The position numbers and the translations under genes are program-made. DNA of 64,000 nt from Caulobacteraceae bacterium (GTDB lineage: Bacteria > Pseudomonadota > Alphaproteobacteria > Caulobacterales > Caulobacteraceae), in NCBI GenBank assembly GCA_031291645.1, contig JARLIQ010000063.1, forward strand, positions 30,249 to 94,248. Reading direction: 5' to 3'. Position 1 is the stretch's first letter; each line of letters begins with the position of its first letter. Positions 35,330 to 43,987 of the stretch are shown piece by piece. Below the pieces are notes generated by a model, which was not told where the DNA came from, made no database searches, and saw only the letters and a list, made by a program, of their open reading frames with translations.

Positions 35330-36127
35330 ATGCGCATCGGCAAGCAGGACGCGCCCTTCACCGCCGTCTCGACCTCCGACGCGACCTCGATCACGGTCAG
35401 GGGGCGCGACCTTTGCAACGAACTGATCGGCAAGATCGACTTCACCGACTACTTCTTCCTCCTGCTCATGGGCCGCGAGCCGGATGAGAATCAGCGGTTC
35501 TTCGTCAACGCCCTGCTGGTGGCGATCGCGGAGCACGGCCTGGTGCCCAGCGTCCAGGCCGCGCGCATGACCCTGGCCGCCGCGCCCGAGGCGCTGCAAG
35601 GCGCGGTCGCCGCCGGCCTCCTGGGTTCCGGCTCGGTCGTGCTGGGCAGCGCCGAGACCGCCGGCTATTTCCTCGACAGCCTGGTCACAGCCTCCAAGGA
35701 CGGGGACGCGGCGGCGATCGCCGCACAGCGCATCCGCGGGATGCGGGCGACCAAGACCGCGATCCCCGGGTTCGGCCACCCGCAGCACGCCGGCGGCGAT
35801 CCGCGGGCGAACGTGCTTCTGGCCCTGGCCAAGGCCCGGGGGCTCGACGGGCCCTACATCAAAATGCTGCATACGATCGCCGACGTGCTGCCCGAGGCGC
35901 TCGGCCGGCCCCTGCCGATCAACATCAACGGCGCGATCCCGGCCATCCTTCTCGAGATCGGCTTCCCCGTCACGGCGCTCAAGAGCATCTCCATCCTCGC
36001 CCGAACCGCCGGCCTCCTGGCCCATCTCCAGGAGGAGACGGAACGGCCGATCGGCTTCATCATGTCCAACGCGGCGGCCGAGGCGATCACCTACGACGGC
36101 CAGCGCGCCGCCGCCCAACCCGCCTAG
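35330..36127 (+). CDS. Citryl-CoA lyase-like (short citrate synthase-fold) protein
   Basis: From the ATG at 35330 (after GGGAGAACGACC) the product is 265 aa, much shorter than citrate synthase (about 430). It keeps active-site segments of the fold: TAIPGFGHPQHAGGDPRANV (His), MLHTIADVL and NINGAIPAILLEIG. Short proteins of this type are named citryl-CoA lyase and can perform retro-aldol cleavage or condensation of acyl-CoA esters. Placed beside a CoA-transferase it probably splits a branched hydroxyacyl-CoA; the real substrate is unknown. The preceding 35 codons of the open frame lie across the promoter. Confidence 0.85.
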   Translation: MRIGKQDAPFTAVSTSDATSITVRGRDLCNELIGKIDFTDYFFLLLMGREPDENQRFFVNALLVAIAEHGLVPSVQAARMTLAAAPEALQGAVAAGLLGSGSVVLGSAETAGYFLDSLVTASKDGDAAAIAAQRIRGMRATKTAIPGFGHPQHAGGDPRANVLLALAKARGLDGPYIKMLHTIADVLPEALGRPLPININGAIPAILLEIGFPVTALKSISILARTAGLLAHLQEETERPIGFIMSNAAAEAITYDGQRAAAQPA

Positions 36128-36178
36128 CCGGCCACTTTACAGTGAGGCCGATTGAGCTAGGCTAAAATCGAATTTCCC

Positions 36179-36191
36179 TTCGATAATCGAA
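36179..36191. promoter_or_regulatory. Block-2 operator, site 5 (TTCGATAATCGAA)
   Basis: This 13-bp palindrome is identical to the copy at 33933. It ends six bases before the ATG at 36198, where a ribosome binding site would normally lie, so the transcript may be leaderless or the start may be elsewhere. ATCGAA at 36167-36172 is inverted relative to its left arm. Confidence 0.7.
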
Positions 36192-36197
36192 AACATC

Positions 36198-37379
36198 ATG
36201 CTGCGCAGCACAGACCGCTTCCTGACGACCCACACGGGCAGCCTGCCTCGGCCGGACGATCTCGTGCAGTTGATGTTCGCCAAGGAGGAAGGCGACGCCG
36301 TCGATCCCCAGGCGCTGGACGCGCGGGTGCGCGAGGCGGTGGGCGAGATGGTGCGCCGCCAGGCCCAGGCCGGCGTCGACATCATCAACGACGGGGAAAT
36401 GTCGAAGCCCAGCTATGCGACCTACGTGAAGGACCGGCTGAGCGGCTTCGGCGGCGAGGGCAACAGCTTCGTCTTCCAGGACCTCGTGGGATTTCCGAAG
36501 ACGGCCGAGCGGGTGTTCAGCAACCCCGGCCGCAAAGTGCGCAGGACGCCGGCCTGCAACGGCCCGATCGAGGTCCGGGACCGGGTCTCCGCCAGGACGG
36601 ACGTCGGCAGCCTGATCGCCGCGGCCAAGGGGGCCAAGGTCGCCGGACTGTTCTCCAGCGCGGCCTCGCCGGGCGTCATCTCGCTGTTCTTCCGCAACGA
36701 ATACTACAAGACCCACGAGGACTATCTGTTCGCCATCGCCGAGGCGATGCGGTTCGAATACGAGACCATCGCCGACGCCGGCCTGATCCTCCAGCTGGAC
36801 TGCCCGGACCTGGCGATGGGCCGGCACGTTCAGTATGCGGACCTTTCGCTCGAAGAGTTCCGCGGCCGCATGCGGCTCCACATCGAGGCCCTGAACCACG
36901 CGGTGCGCAACATCCCGGCCGAGCGCATCCGCATGCACATGTGCTGGGGCAACTATCCGGGCCCGCACCACTGCGACGTGCCCTTCGCCCAGATCATCGA
37001 CGTGCTGTCGATCGCCAAGCCCATGGCCATCCTGTTCGAGGCGGCCAATCCGCGCCACGCGCACGAGTGGGCGATGTTCGAGGAGATCAAGCCGCCGGAA
37101 GGCAAGGTGATGGTCCCGGGCGTGATCGAGTGCCAGTCGAACTATATCGAGCATCCCGAACTCGTGGCCCAGCGCATCGGCCGGTACGCCAACCTGCTCG
37201 GCCGGGAGAATGTGATGGCCGGGGTCGACTGCGGCTTCAGCATTCACGTCGGCCAGGGCGGCGTCGATCCGGACGTCGTCTGGGCCAAGCTGGCGGCCCT
37301 GGCCGAAGGCGCCCGCATCGCCTCCGAAACGTTCTGGCCCCGGGCCCGCAAGGCGGCGCCGGCGGTCGGCGAACCCTAA
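36198..37379 (+). CDS. MetE-like cobalamin-independent methyltransferase-family protein
   Basis: The 393-aa protein begins LRSTDRFLTTHTGSLPRPDD and corresponds to the C-terminal, zinc-binding half of MetE. Candidate zinc/catalytic segments are RIRMHMCWGNYPGPHHCDVP (His, Cys) and MAGVDCGFSIHVGQGGVDPD (Cys). Single-domain MetE relatives act on many thiol or alkyl donors, for example epoxyalkane:CoM transferase and corrinoid-free methyl transfer, so methionine synthesis is not implied. The gene sits in a catabolic block immediately before a VOC gene (31-base gap with AGGAAGGA). Confidence 0.88.
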   Translation: MLRSTDRFLTTHTGSLPRPDDLVQLMFAKEEGDAVDPQALDARVREAVGEMVRRQAQAGVDIINDGEMSKPSYATYVKDRLSGFGGEGNSFVFQDLVGFPKTAERVFSNPGRKVRRTPACNGPIEVRDRVSARTDVGSLIAAAKGAKVAGLFSSAASPGVISLFFRNEYYKTHEDYLFAIAEAMRFEYETIADAGLILQLDCPDLAMGRHVQYADLSLEEFRGRMRLHIEALNHAVRNIPAERIRMHMCWGNYPGPHHCDVPFAQIIDVLSIAKPMAILFEAANPRHAHEWAMFEEIKPPEGKVMVPGVIECQSNYIEHPELVAQRIGRYANLLGRENVMAGVDCGFSIHVGQGGVDPDVVWAKLAALAEGARIASETFWPRARKAAPAVGEP

Positions 37380-37410
37380 GACCAAGAACAGAGCCAGGAA
37401 GGAATCCGAC

Positions 37411-37947
37411 ATGGGCCAAGCCGCGAAGCTCCCGAGCCGCCTCCACCACACCGCCTACGTCACCCACGACATGGAAGCGACGCGGAAGTTCTACGAGGAG
37501 GTGATCGGCCTGCCGCTGATCGCCACCTGGTGCGAGGCGGACGAGCTGTTCGGCTCGCTGCGGACCTACTGCCACTGCTTCTTCGGCCTGGGCGACGGCG
37601 GCGCGCTCGCCTTCTTCCAGTTCGTCCGGCCGGAGGACCAGGCCGAGTTCGGCCCCAAGATGCCGTTCTCGCCCTTCCATCACATCGCCCTGAACGTCGA
37701 TGCGGAAACCCAGAAGGCGATCGAGGCCCGCATCCAGGCCGCCGGCTACAAGGAGCCGCAAACCTATGTGCTGGAGCACGGCTATTGCCGCTCGGTCTAT
37801 GTCACCGATCCCAACGGCATGATCCTAGAGTTCACCCTCGACGCGCCCGACGCCGCGGCGATCAACGAGACCCGCCGCAAACAGGCCCACGAAGACCTGA
37901 GCCGCTGGCTGGCCGGCGACCACGCGACAAACAACGCCTACCGTTAG
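37411..37947 (+). CDS. VOC-superfamily (glyoxalase/extradiol dioxygenase-fold) protein
   Basis: The 178-aa protein has two beta-alpha-beta modules: RLHHTAYVTHDMEATRKFYE at the start, PFHHIALNVDAETQKAI in the middle and YVTDPNGMILEFTLDAPD near the end. The His residues after RLH and FHH and the Glu in LEF fit the metal triad of the vicinal oxygen chelate fold. It could be an extradiol dioxygenase, an isomerase or a glyoxalase. It is the last gene of block 2 and follows the MetE-like gene; a hairpin follows its stop. Confidence 0.85.
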   Translation: MGQAAKLPSRLHHTAYVTHDMEATRKFYEEVIGLPLIATWCEADELFGSLRTYCHCFFGLGDGGALAFFQFVRPEDQAEFGPKMPFSPFHHIALNVDAETQKAIEARIQAAGYKEPQTYVLEHGYCRSVYVTDPNGMILEFTLDAPDAAAINETRRKQAHEDLSRWLAGDHATNNAYR

Positions 37948-37955
37948 GCGGCCCG

Positions 37956-37978
37956 GGCCCATCCGGACGGATCGGGCC
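37956..37978 (+). terminator. Hairpin after the VOC gene
   Basis: GGCCCATCCG pairs with CGGATCGGGCC (one bulged C) around a GA loop, starting nine bases after the stop. No long T run follows, so this may be a weak terminator or an mRNA 3'-end stabiliser. Confidence 0.45.
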
Positions 37979-38046
37979 ATCGTCATTGACCGCGACCCGG
38001 ACCGTCCCTCGCCCCTGACCGGCGCGAAAGGACGGGCCGCTCATCG

Positions 38047-38163
38047 AGCTTAGAGCCCCTCAGGGTCAGATGGCGTCATCTGACCTGTTGGAAAGAGCTC
38101 CCAATCCAACCTCTAGAGCGCGTTCGGACGGCGGGACCGGCCACACTTTCGGCCTCACACTCT
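38047..38163. repeat. Intergenic palindromic repeat element
   Basis: The stretch contains GGTCAGATG (38064-38072) and its exact complement CATCTGACC (38077-38085) around a GCGT loop. A second segment beginning TCTAGAGCGCGTTCGGACGG ends near ACTCTAAGA at about 38163. Both types of palindrome are familiar as dispersed intergenic repeats in alphaproteobacteria; I cannot count copies in the genome from this window and see no second copy here. Confidence 0.5.
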
Positions 38164-38167
38164 AAGA

Positions 38168-38947
38168 CTAGGACCGGCGTCGGGCTGTGCTGGCGTCGAC
38201 GGGCGCGCCCGACACGGTGGCCAGCCGGAGCGAGGGCCTGTCGCTGGACCGCTTCTCCGCCTCGAGCAGATGCGGGCGCAGGTCGCTGAACAAGGCGACC
38301 AGGTTGCAGGCGATCGCCATCACGAACGGATAGCGCCAGCCCCACGCCAGGAAGTCCGGCCGCTGCAGCGCCATCCCCATTACCCCGAACAGCCCCGCGG
38401 CCACAACGAGGCCGACCAGCCCCGTGAGCGCCCAGATCCGGGTGCGGGTCATCAGGTCTTCGGCGCGCAATGCGCCCGGCGCAATCCGTCGATCGGCGAG
38501 GCCGCCCATCGCCAGCCCCTGCGCGAGGCGGCAAGCGATCAGGAGCGCCGGCGCCCAGGCCGCCTGGCGGGCGTCGGGCAGGAAGGCGACGGCGAAGGTC
38601 GAAACACCGAACAGCAGACGCGCGCCGGTCAGGAGAACGCCGGCGCCATAGCGGCGGCGGGCGCCGGCGAAGAGCGCGCGGGCCGGCAGGCGGACCAGGT
38701 AGGCGAGCCCCCAGACCGCAAAGCCGGCGGCGAGCCCTGCCGTCGGCGCCAGCTGGGGAAAGAACACCTGCGGAAACACCGTCACGGCGGCCATCGCCCA
38801 GATGAAGGCGTCGAACGCCTGGGGAAAGCCGCCCAGGACGAAGGCCGGCGCGAGATCGGCCCAAGGAACGCTGGGCCGCGCCAGGCGAACCCGCCGCGCC
38901 CCGCCCTGGCCGCGCCATGCCGATGGCCACGCGTACTCGATGCTCAT
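38168..38947 (-). CDS. Half-size MFS transporter, metabolite:H+ symporter type
   Basis: From the ATG at 38947 (preceded by CGGAAGGA) the protein is 259 aa with about six hydrophobic helices, half of a normal 12-helix MFS protein. Recognisable pieces are GGFPQAFDAFIWAMAAVTVF (helix 1), LAYLVRLPARALFAGARRRY (loop 2-3), ACRLAQGLAMGGLADRR (helix 4-5) and FLAWGWRYPFVMAIACNLVA (helix 6), which match the metabolite:H+ symporter group. The C-terminal 30 residues are hydrophilic and end cleanly. It may act as a homodimer or be a stable relic. It is divergent from the cyo operon. Confidence 0.75.
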   Translation of the reverse strand: MSIEYAWPSAWRGQGGARRVRLARPSVPWADLAPAFVLGGFPQAFDAFIWAMAAVTVFPQVFFPQLAPTAGLAAGFAVWGLAYLVRLPARALFAGARRRYGAGVLLTGARLLFGVSTFAVAFLPDARQAAWAPALLIACRLAQGLAMGGLADRRIAPGALRAEDLMTRTRIWALTGLVGLVVAAGLFGVMGMALQRPDFLAWGWRYPFVMAIACNLVALFSDLRPHLLEAEKRSSDRPSLRLATVSGAPVDASTARRRS

Positions 38948-39053
38948 GATCGGTCCTTCCGTTTCCGTCCCTGCTTGCGCCGCTGATCGCGGTCTTTCGA
39001 CGAGGATGACCCACCTGTGCGCACGCGCAACCGCAATCTGCATCCCAGGGGTG

Positions 39054-39083
39054 GGCGCCTTGGACAAACCGTCCAATGGCGCC
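39054..39083. promoter_or_regulatory. Long inverted repeat in the mfs-cyoA divergent gap
   Basis: GGCGCC-TTGGAC (39054-39065) and GTCCAA-T-GGCGCC (39071-39083) form a 12-bp stem with one unpaired T and a 5-base centre. It lies between the divergent starts at 38947 and 39148. It could be an operator for oxidase control or an RNA hairpin in the cyo leader. The arms resemble the block-1 motif, but the spacer is five, not four. Confidence 0.55.
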
Positions 39084-39147
39084 GCCCTCGAACGCCACTG
39101 TATTGCAGCGCAGCATGCGTCTCGTTTGCAATGACCGGTTCAAAATC

Positions 39148-40143
39148 GTGAGACTTATCAAGGCGGCCCTGACCGCACCCCTGCTGGCCAGCCTGGCCGG
39201 CTGCAAGATGGTTGTGATGAGCCCCGCGGGCGATGTCGCAGCGCAGCAACGCGACCTGATTCTGCTCGCGACAGGGCTGATGCTGCTGATCATCGTGCCG
39301 GTGATCGCACTGACCCTGTTTTTCGCGTGGAAATACCGCGCCTCGAACACGGCCGCGACCTACGATCCGACGTGGCGCCACTCGACCCGCCTTGAAATGG
39401 CGATCTGGGGCGCGCCGCTGGCGATCATCCTGGTGCTGGGCTCGGTCACCTGGGCGACCAGCCATACGCTGGACCCCTACCGGCCGCTCGATCGCGTGGC
39501 GCCGAACCGCCCGGTCCCAGCCGGCGTCAAGCCGCTCGAGGTCGACGTCGTCGCCCTCGACTGGAAATGGCTGTTCATCTACCCCGAACTCGGCGTAGCG
39601 ACCGTCAACGAGCTGGCAGCCCCGGTCGACCGGCCGATCGAGTTCAAGATCACCGCCTCTTCGGTCATGAACTCGTTCTACGTGCCGGCCCTCGCCGGGC
39701 AGATCTACGCCATGCCGGGCATGCAGACCCAGCTGCACGCGGTGATCAACAAGCCGGGCGTCTACGACGGCTTCTCCGCCAACTACAGCGGCGCGGGCTT
39801 CTCCGGCATGCGCTTCAAGTTCAAGGGCATGGCGCCGGCGGACTTCGACCGCTGGGTGGCCGACAACCGCTCGGCCGGCGCGCCGCTGACGCGCGCGGGC
39901 TACCTAGCGCTCGAGCGGCCCAGCATGGACGATCCCGTCCGCCGCTACGCGAGCGTCGACCCGGCCCTGTTCCTCGACATCGTCGAGCGCTGCGCCGAGC
40001 CCGGTCAGGTCTGCAAGGGCCAGACCATGCGCCGCGCCGCCGCCGCTTCGCGGGCGCTGGCCTCCGCGACCAGGGTGCTTTGCTCGACCGATCGCCGGTC
40101 GCTTCCGCCCCGGCCCGTTTCCCAAGCGCCGCTCCAATATTGA
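39148..40143 (+). CDS. cyoA: Cytochrome bo-type ubiquinol oxidase subunit II
   Basis: From the GTG at 39148 the product is 331 aa with a lipoprotein signal ([13 protein letters not shown]), two membrane helices ([36 protein letters not shown]) and a periplasmic cupredoxin domain with [18 protein letters not shown] and [18 protein letters not shown]. The CuA-binding Cys pair of cytochrome c oxidases is absent, as in quinol oxidases. An ATG at 39115 would lengthen the signal peptide by 11 residues. It is the first gene of the cyo-SURF1-reg operon. Confidence 0.94.
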   Translation: MRLIKAALTAPLLASLAGCKMVVMSPAGDVAAQQRDLILLATGLMLLIIVPVIALTLFFAWKYRASNTAATYDPTWRHSTRLEMAIWGAPLAIILVLGSVTWATSHTLDPYRPLDRVAPNRPVPAGVKPLEVDVVALDWKWLFIYPELGVATVNELAAPVDRPIEFKITASSVMNSFYVPALAGQIYAMPGMQTQLHAVINKPGVYDGFSANYSGAGFSGMRFKFKGMAPADFDRWVADNRSAGAPLTRAGYLALERPSMDDPVRRYASVDPALFLDIVERCAEPGQVCKGQTMRRAAAASRALASATRVLCSTDRRSLPPRPVSQAPLQY

Positions 40144-40162
40144 TCCCGTGCAGGGCCTGCTG

Positions 40163-42166
40163 ATGCCTAACAGTTCCGAGCTCACAAAGTTCATTTTCGG
40201 GCGCCTCACCTGGGACGCCCTTCCGCTCCACGAGCCCATCCTGCTCGTCACCTTCGCGGCGGTCGCCATCGGCGGCCTGACGGTGCTGGGCCTGATCACG
40301 CGCTACAAGCTGTGGGGCTATCTGTGGCGCGAGTGGTTCACCAGCGTCGACCACAAGAAGATCGGGATCATGTACGTGATCCTCGCGCTGGTGATGCTGC
40401 TGCGCGGCTTCGCGGACGCCCTGATGATGCGCGGCCAGCAGGCCATGTCGTTCGGCGCGTCCCACGGCTATCTGCCGCCGCATCACTACGACCAGGTCTT
40501 CACCGCCCACGGCGTGATCATGATCTTCTTCGTGGCCATGCCGCTGGTCACCGGCCTGATGAACTTCGTGGTGCCGATGCAGATCGGCGCGCGCGACGTC
40601 TCCTTCCCGTTCCTCAACAACTTCAGCTTCTGGATGACCGTCGGCGGCGCCGTCACGGTGATGATGTCGCTGTTCGTCGGCGAGTTCGCCCGCACCGGCT
40701 GGCTCGCCTATCCGCCGCTTTCCGGCCTGGCCTTCAGTCCTGATGTCGGGGTCGACTATTACATCTGGTCCCTGCAGATCGCCGGCGTCGGCACCCTGCT
40801 CTCGGGGGTCAACCTGATCGCGACCATCGTGAAGATGCGCGCGCCGGGCATGACCCTGATGAAGATGCCCGTCTTCACCTGGACCGCGCTGTGCACCAAC
40901 GTGCTGATCGTGGCGAGCTTCCCGGTGCTGACGGCGGTCCTCGCGCTGTTGTCGCTCGACCGCTACATGGGCACGAACTTCTTCACGAACGACCTCGGGG
41001 GCGACCCGATGATGTACGTGAACCTGATCTGGATCTGGGGCCACCCGGAGGTCTACATCCTCATCCTCCCGGCGTTCGGCGTCTTCTCCGAAGTCGTCTC
41101 GACCTTCAGCGGCAAGCCCCTCTTCGGCTACACCTCGATGGTCTATGCGACGGTGGCTATCACCGTGGCCTCCTACCTCGTGTGGCTGCACCACTTCTTC
41201 ACGATGGGGTCCGGCGCCGACGTGAACGCCTTCTTCGGGATCACGACGATGATCATCTCGATCCCGACCGGCGCGAAGATCTTCAACTGGCTCTTCACCA
41301 TGTACCGCGGGCGGGTCCGCTTCGAGCTGCCCATGCTCTGGACCATCGGCTTCATGGTGACCTTCGTGATCGGCGGCATGACCGGCGTCCTGCTGGCCGT
41401 TCCGCCCGCCGACTTCGTGCTCCACAACAGCCTCTTCCTGATCGCCCACTTCCACAACGTGATCATCGGTGGCGTGGTGTTCGGGATGTTCGCGGGGATC
41501 ACCTACTGGTTCCCCAAGGCCTTCGGCTTCAAGCTCGACCCCTTCTGGGGGAAGATGTCCTTCTGGTGCTGGCTGGTGGGCTTCTACCTGGCCTTCATGC
41601 CGCTCTACGTGCTCGGGCTGATGGGGGTGACCCGGCGCCTCAGCCACTTCGACGACCCCTCCTTGCGCATCTGGTTCGTCATCGCCGCCCTGGGCGCGGT
41701 GATCATCCTGATGGGCATCGTCTCCTTCATCGTCCAGATCGCGGTCAGCATCATGCGGCGCGAGGAACTGCGCGACCTGACGGGCGACCCCTGGGACGGG
41801 CGGACGCTGGAATGGTCCACCGCCTCACCGCCGCCGGACTACAACTTCGCCTTCACCCCGGTCATCCATGACCAGGACGCTTGGTCGGACATGAAGGCGC
41901 GCGGCTATCAGCGGCCGGTGGCGGGCTTCATTCCCATCCACATGCCCCGCAACACCGGCGCCGGCGCCATCCTGGCCGGGATCAGCGTCGCCGTGGGTGT
42001 CGGCCTGATCTGGCACATGTGGTGGCTGGCCGCCGGGGGCCTGGTCGCGATCATCGCCGTCGCCATCGGCCACAGCTTCAACCAGGACCGTGACTTCCAC
42101 ATCCCGGTCGAGGACGTGATCCGGGCCGAGGGCGCCCGCACCGAAGTTCTCAGGAGCGTCGCATGA
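40163..42166 (+). CDS. cyoB: Cytochrome bo-type ubiquinol oxidase subunit I
   Basis: The 667-aa protein is a heme-copper oxidase core with about 15 helices. The ligands are visible: low-spin heme His in [15 protein letters not shown], the Cu-B His cross-linked to Tyr in [17 protein letters not shown], the Cu-B His pair in [11 protein letters not shown], and the heme His pair in [17 protein letters not shown]. It reduces O2 to water while pumping protons. ATG 40163 follows an AGGG at suitable distance; a GTG at 40148 is also in frame. The 3' end overlaps cyoC by four bases (ATGA). Confidence 0.97.
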   Translation: MPNSSELTKFIFGRLTWDALPLHEPILLVTFAAVAIGGLTVLGLITRYKLWGYLWREWFTSVDHKKIGIMYVILALVMLLRGFADALMMRGQQAMSFGASHGYLPPHHYDQVFTAHGVIMIFFVAMPLVTGLMNFVVPMQIGARDVSFPFLNNFSFWMTVGGAVTVMMSLFVGEFARTGWLAYPPLSGLAFSPDVGVDYYIWSLQIAGVGTLLSGVNLIATIVKMRAPGMTLMKMPVFTWTALCTNVLIVASFPVLTAVLALLSLDRYMGTNFFTNDLGGDPMMYVNLIWIWGHPEVYILILPAFGVFSEVVSTFSGKPLFGYTSMVYATVAITVASYLVWLHHFFTMGSGADVNAFFGITTMIISIPTGAKIFNWLFTMYRGRVRFELPMLWTIGFMVTFVIGGMTGVLLAVPPADFVLHNSLFLIAHFHNVIIGGVVFGMFAGITYWFPKAFGFKLDPFWGKMSFWCWLVGFYLAFMPLYVLGLMGVTRRLSHFDDPSLRIWFVIAALGAVIILMGIVSFIVQIAVSIMRREELRDLTGDPWDGRTLEWSTASPPPDYNFAFTPVIHDQDAWSDMKARGYQRPVAGFIPIHMPRNTGAGAILAGISVAVGVGLIWHMWWLAAGGLVAIIAVAIGHSFNQDRDFHIPVEDVIRAEGARTEVLRSVA

Positions 42167-42795
42167 CCACCGCATCGCAACTCCGCGCCGTCGGGGAACG
42201 GGGCGGCCCCGCGTTCTACCTCACGGAAGAGCACCATCCGGAGAACAGCACCCTGCTCGGGTTCTGGATCTACCTGATGAGCGACTGCCTGATTTTCGCG
42301 GTCCTATTCGCCACCTACGGCGTCCTCGGCCGCAACTATGCGGGCGGCCCGAGCGGCGGCGAACTGTTCGAGCTGCCGGTGGTGGCGGTGAACACGGCGA
42401 TGCTGCTGTTCTCCTCGATCACCTACGGCATGGCGATGATCGCCGTGCAGAACAGGCGCGCCAAGGAGACGCTGGTGTGGCTCGCCGTCACCGGACTATT
42501 CGGCTGCGGCTTTCTGGGCCTCGAGCTGAACGAATTCGCCCACCTGATCGCCGAGGGCGCCGGGCCGCAGCGCAGCGCCTTCCTGTCCAGCTTCTTCACC
42601 CTGGTGGGCACCCACGGCCTGCACGTGACGTTCGGGGTGATCTGGCTGGTGACCCTGATGGTCCAGGTCAGCCGGCGCGGCCTGACCGAGACCAACCGGC
42701 GTCGGCTGATGTGCCTCAGCCTGTTCTGGCACTTCCTCGATGTGGTCTGGATCGGGGTCTTCTCCTTCGTCTACCTGCTCGGGGCCATGGCATGA
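42163..42795 (+). CDS. cyoC: Cytochrome bo-type ubiquinol oxidase subunit III
   Basis: The 210-aa protein has five predicted helices, with [20 protein letters not shown] at the first and [20 protein letters not shown] in the conserved helix 4. It is a structural subunit of the quinol oxidase in the inner membrane. Its ATG overlaps the cyoB stop and its own stop overlaps the cyoD ATG. Confidence 0.96.
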   Translation: MTTASQLRAVGERGGPAFYLTEEHHPENSTLLGFWIYLMSDCLIFAVLFATYGVLGRNYAGGPSGGELFELPVVAVNTAMLLFSSITYGMAMIAVQNRRAKETLVWLAVTGLFGCGFLGLELNEFAHLIAEGAGPQRSAFLSSFFTLVGTHGLHVTFGVIWLVTLMVQVSRRGLTETNRRRLMCLSLFWHFLDVVWIGVFSFVYLLGAMA

Positions 42796-43199
42796 GCGCG
42801 ACCGATCACACCCTCGGCCATGATGGCCACCATGACGGCCACCACCACGGCGGTTCCGAACACGGCGCAAGCCACGCTTCGCGCAAGGACTACCTGGTGG
42901 GCTTCCTGCTCGCCGCGGGGCTTACGGCGGTTCCCTTCTGGCTGGTGATGAGCCATGCCCTGGGCGATCCGGGCCTGACGGCGCTGGTGGTCATGGGCCT
43001 GGCGGCGGTGCAGGTCGTGGTGCACATGATCTACTTCCTGCACATGAACAGCCGCTCGGAGAACGGCTGGACCATGCTCGCCCTGCTGTTCACGGTGCTG
43101 CTCGTCGGCATCGTGCTGACCGGCTCGCTGTGGGTGATGCACCACCTGGACGTCAACATGATGCCCATGTCTGCGCAGGACATGCGGCAGGCGCCGTGA
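42792..43199 (+). CDS. cyoD: Cytochrome bo-type ubiquinol oxidase subunit IV
   Basis: The 135-aa protein has three helices ([60 protein letters not shown]). A His-rich N-terminus ([13 protein letters not shown]) is common for alphaproteobacterial CyoD. The ATG at 42792 overlaps the cyoC stop in an ATGA. The open frame extends upstream through cyoC, but that part is not coding in this frame. Confidence 0.95.
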   Translation: MSATDHTLGHDGHHDGHHHGGSEHGASHASRKDYLVGFLLAAGLTAVPFWLVMSHALGDPGLTALVVMGLAAVQVVVHMIYFLHMNSRSENGWTMLALLFTVLLVGIVLTGSLWVMHHLDVNMMPMSAQDMRQAP

Positions 43200-43987
43200 G
43201 CCTGGCCGGCGCAACCGGGGGAACCCGCCGCAGCGCCGGGCGTCTGACGGCCATTGCGACCGGCCTGCTGCTGTTCGCCGTCTTCACGGCGCTCGGCGTC
43301 TGGCAGCTCGAGCGGCTGTCCTGGAAGCTCGACCTGATCGCCCAGGTCGACGCCCGGGTTCGCGCGGCGCCCGCGCCGCCGCCTGGGCCGCGGGCGTGGG
43401 CGGAGGTAACCGCGGGGCGCGACGCCTATCGCCACGTGCGCGTCAGCGGGACCTTCGAGAACGACCGGGAGACCCTGGTCCAGGCGGTCACCGAGGCCGG
43501 CCCGGGCTTTTGGGTCATGACGCCGCTTCGCACCGACGCGGGCTACGTCGTCCTGGTCAATCGCGGCTTCGTGCCGCAAACGGCCGCGCCGCAGGCCGCG
43601 CGCCTGGCGGGGCTGGTCACGGGCCCCACGACGGTGACCGGGCTGCTGCGGATCAGCGAGCCGCACGGCGGCTTCCTGCGCGCCAACCAGCCGGCGGCCG
43701 GCCGCTGGTATTCGCGCGACGTGGCGGCGATCGCCGGGGCGCGCGGTGTGTCGCAGGCGGCGCCGTATTTCATTGACGCGGACGCGACCCCAAATAGGGG
43801 CGGTTGGCCGCGCGGCGGGCTTACGGTGATCCGTTTCCACAACAGCCATCTCGTCTATGCGCTGACGTGGTTCGGTTTGGCGGGCATGGTGGCGCTGTGG
43901 GGCGCGTGGCCGGCGGTGGAGACGGCGCGGGCGCGCCGCCGCGCCTCAGGAGCAGATCTCTCGCCGGCCCATGGATCACACAGCTGA
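43196..43987 (+). CDS. SURF1-family oxidase assembly protein
   Basis: From the GTG at 43196, which overlaps the cyoD stop (GTGA), the protein is 263 aa. It has an N-terminal helix followed by the family motif (LLLFAVFTALGVWQLERLSW), a soluble periplasmic domain with GFWVMTPLRTDAGYVVLVNR, and a C-terminal helix (NSHLVYALTWFGLAGMVALW). SURF1 helps insert heme into heme-copper oxidases. It overlaps the next gene by 17 bases. Confidence 0.92.
   Translation: MSLAGATGGTRRSAGRLTAIATGLLLFAVFTALGVWQLERLSWKLDLIAQVDARVRAAPAPPPGPRAWAEVTAGRDAYRHVRVSGTFENDRETLVQAVTEAGPGFWVMTPLRTDAGYVVLVNRGFVPQTAAPQAARLAGLVTGPTTVTGLLRISEPHGGFLRANQPAAGRWYSRDVAAIAGARGVSQAAPYFIDADATPNRGGWPRGGLTVIRFHNSHLVYALTWFGLAGMVALWGAWPAVETARARRRASGADLSPAHGSHS

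Noticed and set aside
39060..39076. Fourth copy of the block-1 TetR operator (TTGGAC...GTCCAA)
   Set aside because: The arms are similar, but the spacer is five bases instead of four and the centre lacks the TC step of the other sites. The location at the oxidase operon is also unrelated.
39821..41647. 608-codon minus-strand frame opposite cyoA-cyoB
   Set aside because: Antisense shadow; His/Glu/Asp/Arg-rich translation mirrors hydrophobic codons of the oxidase subunits.
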